DNA of 8,303 nt from an archaeon (GTDB lineage Archaea > Micrarchaeota > Micrarchaeia > Anstonellales > Bilamarchaeaceae): the NCBI GenBank assembly GCA_020052325.1, contig JAGVPF010000024.1, forward strand, positions 1 through 8,303, in the 5' to 3' direction. Numbering within the stretch: the first letter of the stretch is position 1; every line of letters begins with the position of its first letter. Made by a program: the position numbers and the translations under genes. Below the pieces are notes generated by a model. The model was not told the origin of the DNA and did no database searches. It saw nothing but the letters and a program-made list of their open reading frames with translations. This document shows positions 5,833 through 8,303 of the stretch, one piece after another.

Positions 5833-6303
5833 ATGAAGACTATTGATGCGATTGTGGAAGGCGGAAAGGCCACACCGGGCCCGCCGCTCGCGCCTGCGCT
5901 GGCTCCCATGGGGGTCAACATAGGCCAGGTTGTTGCGAAAATCAACGAGATGACGAAGGATTTTAGCGGGATGAAAGTCCCGGTCAAAGTCCACGTGGAC
6001 CCGAAGACCAAGACATTCACGGTAGAGGTTGGGAGCCCGCCCACTGCCGAGATAATAAAAAAAGAGGCCAATATAGAGAAGGGCGCCGGCAACCGGGAGG
6101 CCCCTGCGGGCAACCTCACCATTGAGAAGGCCATCGGCATAGCCAAGACGAAAAGGAATTCGCTGGGAAAAGACCTCCGCGAAACGCTTAAAGAGGTGCT
6201 CGGTTCATGCGTTAGCATGGGAGTCACCGTCAATGGAAAGAACGCGAAGGAGGCAATCAGGGAGGTAAACGAAGGAAAGCACGACTCGCTGCTCAGTGGA
6301 TGA
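5833..6303 (+). CDS. rpl11: 50S ribosomal protein L11 (uL11)
   Basis: This 156-residue protein binds the GTPase-associated centre of 23S rRNA and takes part in translation-factor function on the large subunit. The N-terminal domain shows the proline-rich segment GKATPGPPLAPALAPMGVNI (11-30) and an archaeal-type VPVKVHVDPKTKTFTVEVG. The C-terminal RNA-binding domain (about 72-145) has GNLTIEKAIGIAK and GSCVSMGVTVNGK. Two glycines of the usual PPLGPALGP segment are alanines here. In many archaea this gene sits with those for L1, L10 and P1. Here it is flanked upstream by the divergent membrane protein-fni unit and downstream by a propeller gene starting four bases away. The start has a clear GAGGT site. 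Confidence 0.96.
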   Translation: MKTIDAIVEGGKATPGPPLAPALAPMGVNIGQVVAKINEMTKDFSGMKVPVKVHVDPKTKTFTVEVGSPPTAEIIKKEANIEKGAGNREAPAGNLTIEKAIGIAKTKRNSLGKDLRETLKEVLGSCVSMGVTVNGKNAKEAIREVNEGKHDSLLSG

Positions 6304-6307
6304 GGAC

Positions 6308-7972
6308 ATGAGACACGCGCTATTCCTGCTCCTGATATTGGCGTTATCGAATGCATCGCTCGTCTGGCAGTACAGCACGGACGGCTCAGTCAGCGGGAAA
6401 CCGGCGGTATTCCAGGGCGTTGTTGTCGTCGCCTCCGATGATGGCAATGTCTACGGGCTCGACCCCTCCACGGGTGTTCGGCGATGGCAGACAACAGTAG
6501 GAAAAAAGCCTAACGACCTCATTCTTGCAGACAACGCAATTTACGTCTCCACAAGCGGAGGCAGGATATCGAAGCTCGGGGCAAACGGGGTGAAGCAGTG
6601 GGAGGTCAACCTCAATGTCACCACGTATAACGTTTCCAGGCTTTACGGGGCGAGCGTGAACCCCAAGGCGGTTTTCGTGACGGCCAACAACGGGGTATAT
6701 GTCATAGAGAAGAACGGCTCGATTCGGCAGAAAATCCTCAACCTCAACGACACCGTGCTTTCACCCCCCGCAACCGGGGCCGATTACGTGATATTCGGCA
6801 AGGAGGGCGAGCTTTACAAGATGAACGAGGCCGGGTCGGTCCTGTGGAAGGAAAGGCTGGCCGAGGGCTCGTTCTGGCTTTCTAAACCGGTCATCGAAGG
6901 CAACGTGGTCTACATCGGCGCCCTCGATGACAAGATGCATGCGTTCTATACAACGAACGGGGCGGAATTGTGGGGCATGCGCACACGCAACTGGGTCGTG
7001 AGCACGCCGCTGGTAAAAAACGGAATCGTCTATTTCGGAAGCAATGACGGCAGCATATACGCGCTTGACAGCGGCGATGGCAATGCCAGGTGGACGGCGC
7101 AGACGCAGCTAGCGATGCAGTCCCAGCCCGAATCCGGCATAATGGGCGGCATAGAGGTCATATTCGCAGGCGGCACCGACAAAAGCATTTACGCGATCTC
7201 TACCGAAACGGGCGAGATAGTCTGGAAGGGCTCTTCGACTGCAGCGGCCGGAAGCCCGCTATTCTACCAGAACAAGGTCATTTTCGGTTCCGATGACGGA
7301 AAGGTTTACGCTTACAGCACCGAGCGGGCCTGCTCGATAACGAACCCGCATGAAGCGGATTTGGCCGGATACAAGGAACTCGTCGTGAACGGAAAGCATG
7401 TTTCAGAAAGCGGGGGCGCGAGCGTCCTTGTGCAGATAAACCAGGGCGAGTGGATGCAGGCGAACACCACTGATGTCGACTGGGTGTACTATGTCAACCC
7501 GAAAACGATGCTCTCGCCCGGCCTCAACGTCATTTCCTGCCAGGTTTCAGACGCCGGAGGCAGCGAAATCGGCCCCGCGTTCACAACGGTGACAATAAAC
7601 CACGACCCGGGAACGCCACTTAGCGACCTCGTCGTTACGCTTTCGCCCGATATCATAGAGGGGGGGAACTTCACGGTATATGTCAACGACGCTGATGACG
7701 GCTCTCCGGTCGACAGGTTCAACATCACGGTTGATGGAAGGGATTTCCGCTCAAACAAGAATTACACTACGAACATAGCCACGCCGGGCGAGTACACGGT
7801 ATCAGTGAAAAAAATCGGCTTCAAGGACGCGACGCTGAAAATCAATGTGAACGCAAGCGGAGTCAACCCCCTTTATATCGCGGGAGGCGTGCTTCTGATT
7901 ATAATTATCGTCTGGCAGGTTTGGACCAAGGTCCTGAAAAAGAAGTTCGCTGCCAGGGCCAAGAAGAGATGA
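6308..7972 (+). CDS. Secreted, membrane-anchored PQQ-like beta-propeller protein
   Basis: From the ATG at 6308 this is 554 residues. A signal peptide (MRHALFLLLILALSNA) is followed by repeated blades ending in patterns such as DDGNVYGLDPSTGVRRWQ, DDKMHAFYTTNGAELW, NDGSIYALDSGDGNARW, TDKSIYAISTETGEIVWKG and DDGKVYAYS. These are the PQQ-enzyme/BamB-type repeats of a beta-propeller over about residues 17-340. An Ig-like segment with two cysteines (C341 area and ISCQV) follows, then a second beta-sandwich resembling carboxypeptidase-regulatory or PEGA-like domains. A membrane helix (about 521-540) and a basic tail close the protein. Several N-glycosylation sequons are present (NVT, NYT, NFT, NIT). 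The protein is probably outside the cell, held by its C-terminus, with a binding or scaffolding role. A GTG at 6296 is an alternative start that overlaps rpl11. Confidence 0.85.
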   Translation: MRHALFLLLILALSNASLVWQYSTDGSVSGKPAVFQGVVVVASDDGNVYGLDPSTGVRRWQTTVGKKPNDLILADNAIYVSTSGGRISKLGANGVKQWEVNLNVTTYNVSRLYGASVNPKAVFVTANNGVYVIEKNGSIRQKILNLNDTVLSPPATGADYVIFGKEGELYKMNEAGSVLWKERLAEGSFWLSKPVIEGNVVYIGALDDKMHAFYTTNGAELWGMRTRNWVVSTPLVKNGIVYFGSNDGSIYALDSGDGNARWTAQTQLAMQSQPESGIMGGIEVIFAGGTDKSIYAISTETGEIVWKGSSTAAAGSPLFYQNKVIFGSDDGKVYAYSTERACSITNPHEADLAGYKELVVNGKHVSESGGASVLVQINQGEWMQANTTDVDWVYYVNPKTMLSPGLNVISCQVSDAGGSEIGPAFTTVTINHDPGTPLSDLVVTLSPDIIEGGNFTVYVNDADDGSPVDRFNITVDGRDFRSNKNYTTNIATPGEYTVSVKKIGFKDATLKINVNASGVNPLYIAGGVLLIIIIVWQVWTKVLKKKFAARAKKR

Positions 7973-7974
7973 AC

Positions 7975-7981
7975 TTTTTTT
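7975..7981 (+). terminator. T-run terminator after the propeller gene
   Basis: Seven T directly after the stop codon at 7970-7972, followed by an A/T-rich stretch, fit an archaeal oligo-U terminator. A small CCCT-AAC-AGGG hairpin (7990-8000) lies just downstream. Confidence 0.6.
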
Positions 7982-8088
7982 ATATTCTACCCTAACAGGG
8001 CGAATCCACCGCTAGGAAGAGAAAGGGACTGCTCAGGAGTTGGTAGTATGATTGCGCGATAATGTTGTTACTAATGTTTTGGTGAGGG

Positions 8089-8094
8089 TATATA
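8089..8094 (+). promoter_or_regulatory. Possible TATA box for the final open frame
   Basis: TATATA within GGGTATATAGTTAAAAATT would place a transcript start near 8118, about 30 bases before the ATG at 8148. A purine-rich GGAAGGATGGGG precedes that ATG. The remainder of 7982-8147 shows no recognisable gene. Confidence 0.4.
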
Positions 8095-8147
8095 GTTAAA
8101 AATTATTGCTATGCAATAGGTGTGTAAAGGATTGGAAGGATGGGGAT

Positions 8148-8303
8148 ATGAAACTGAGACCGGTGGAAAAACCAGCGAGAGCAGAACAGAATTCTTTTTC
8201 AAAAATCAGGAACACGCTTACCGAAGGGCTCGCCATAGCAGGAGTCCTCTTTTGCGCATGCGCGTCGATTCCTGGAAGCGTCAGGGATGACGAAACAAAA
8301 GAG
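8148..8303 (+). CDS. N-terminal part of an unidentified protein with a hydrophobic segment (cut by window edge)
   Basis: The frame is open for 52 codons from the ATG at 8148 to the window edge. The first 26 residues are polar and basic. They are followed by a short hydrophobic stretch, GLAIAGVLFCACASIPG at about 27-43, then a charged SVRDDETKE. This could be a signal peptide with a long n-region, a lipoprotein-like cysteine (VLFC), or a membrane helix. No family is recognised from this fragment. It has a purine-rich site before the ATG and a possible TATA box about 56 bases upstream. The frame is short and could prove non-coding. Confidence 0.45.
   Translation, partial: MKLRPVEKPARAEQNSFSKIRNTLTEGLAIAGVLFCACASIPGSVRDDETKE

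Noticed and set aside
5833..6303. A functional link between L11 and the rel-like proteins, as in bacterial RelA activation
   Set aside because: Bacterial RelA needs its C-terminal half for ribosome sensing and both proteins here lack it. Closeness in the window is not evidence.
8031..8050. tRNA D-arm-like GCTCAGGAGTTGGTAG
   Set aside because: The D-stem does not pair (GCTC against GTAT), and no T-arm or acceptor stem can be found around it.
1..8303. CRISPR array, insertion sequence or integration site
   Set aside because: No regularly spaced repeats, transposase-like protein or terminal inverted repeats were seen.

Overview
The window looks like chromosomal DNA from an archaeon. The evidence is an archaeal-type uL11, a type 2 isopentenyl-diphosphate isomerase (an archaeal lipid-pathway enzyme), an Lrp/AsnC regulator next to a type I glutamine synthetase, and A/T-rich TATA boxes. 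In four genes the TATA centre lies about 24-27 bases before an ATG, the geometry of leaderless archaeal mRNAs. The genes are compact and the lineage cannot be fixed from this sequence. A DPANN-like or other poorly sampled archaeon is only a guess.

Layout. Positions 1-147 (-) hold the 5' end of glnA. It is divergent from an Lrp/AsnC regulator at 272-736 (+). Two genes follow on the minus strand, at 758-2227 and 2403-3743. Both read as strongly diverged RelA/SpoT homologues (the (p)ppGpp synthetase family). Each keeps the N-terminal half of a long RSH protein (decayed HD domain, helical linker, synthetase domain) and lacks the C-terminal TGS/ACT part. Next on the minus strand is a tight two-gene unit: a six-helix membrane protein (4932-5675) followed four bases later by fni/idi2 (3938-4927). 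Divergent from it on the plus strand is rpl11 (5833-6303). A secreted, membrane-anchored beta-propeller protein (6308-7972) begins four bases after rpl11. A new open frame starts at 8148 and runs off the window.

How the genes may work together. Glutamine synthetase with an Lrp-type regulator is a known nitrogen/amino-acid control pair. Two RelA/SpoT-like genes beside it, plus a shared sequence element (ATAATGTTCsGAAAT, s = G or C) at the lrp start and upstream of the second rel-like gene, suggest a local starvation-response module: Lrp, glnA and a pair of alarmone-type proteins. The homology is read by eye from motifs and domain order. The regulatory link and any alarmone activity are inferences. 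This module is the most interesting part of the window, because canonical stringent-response enzymes are uncommon in archaea.
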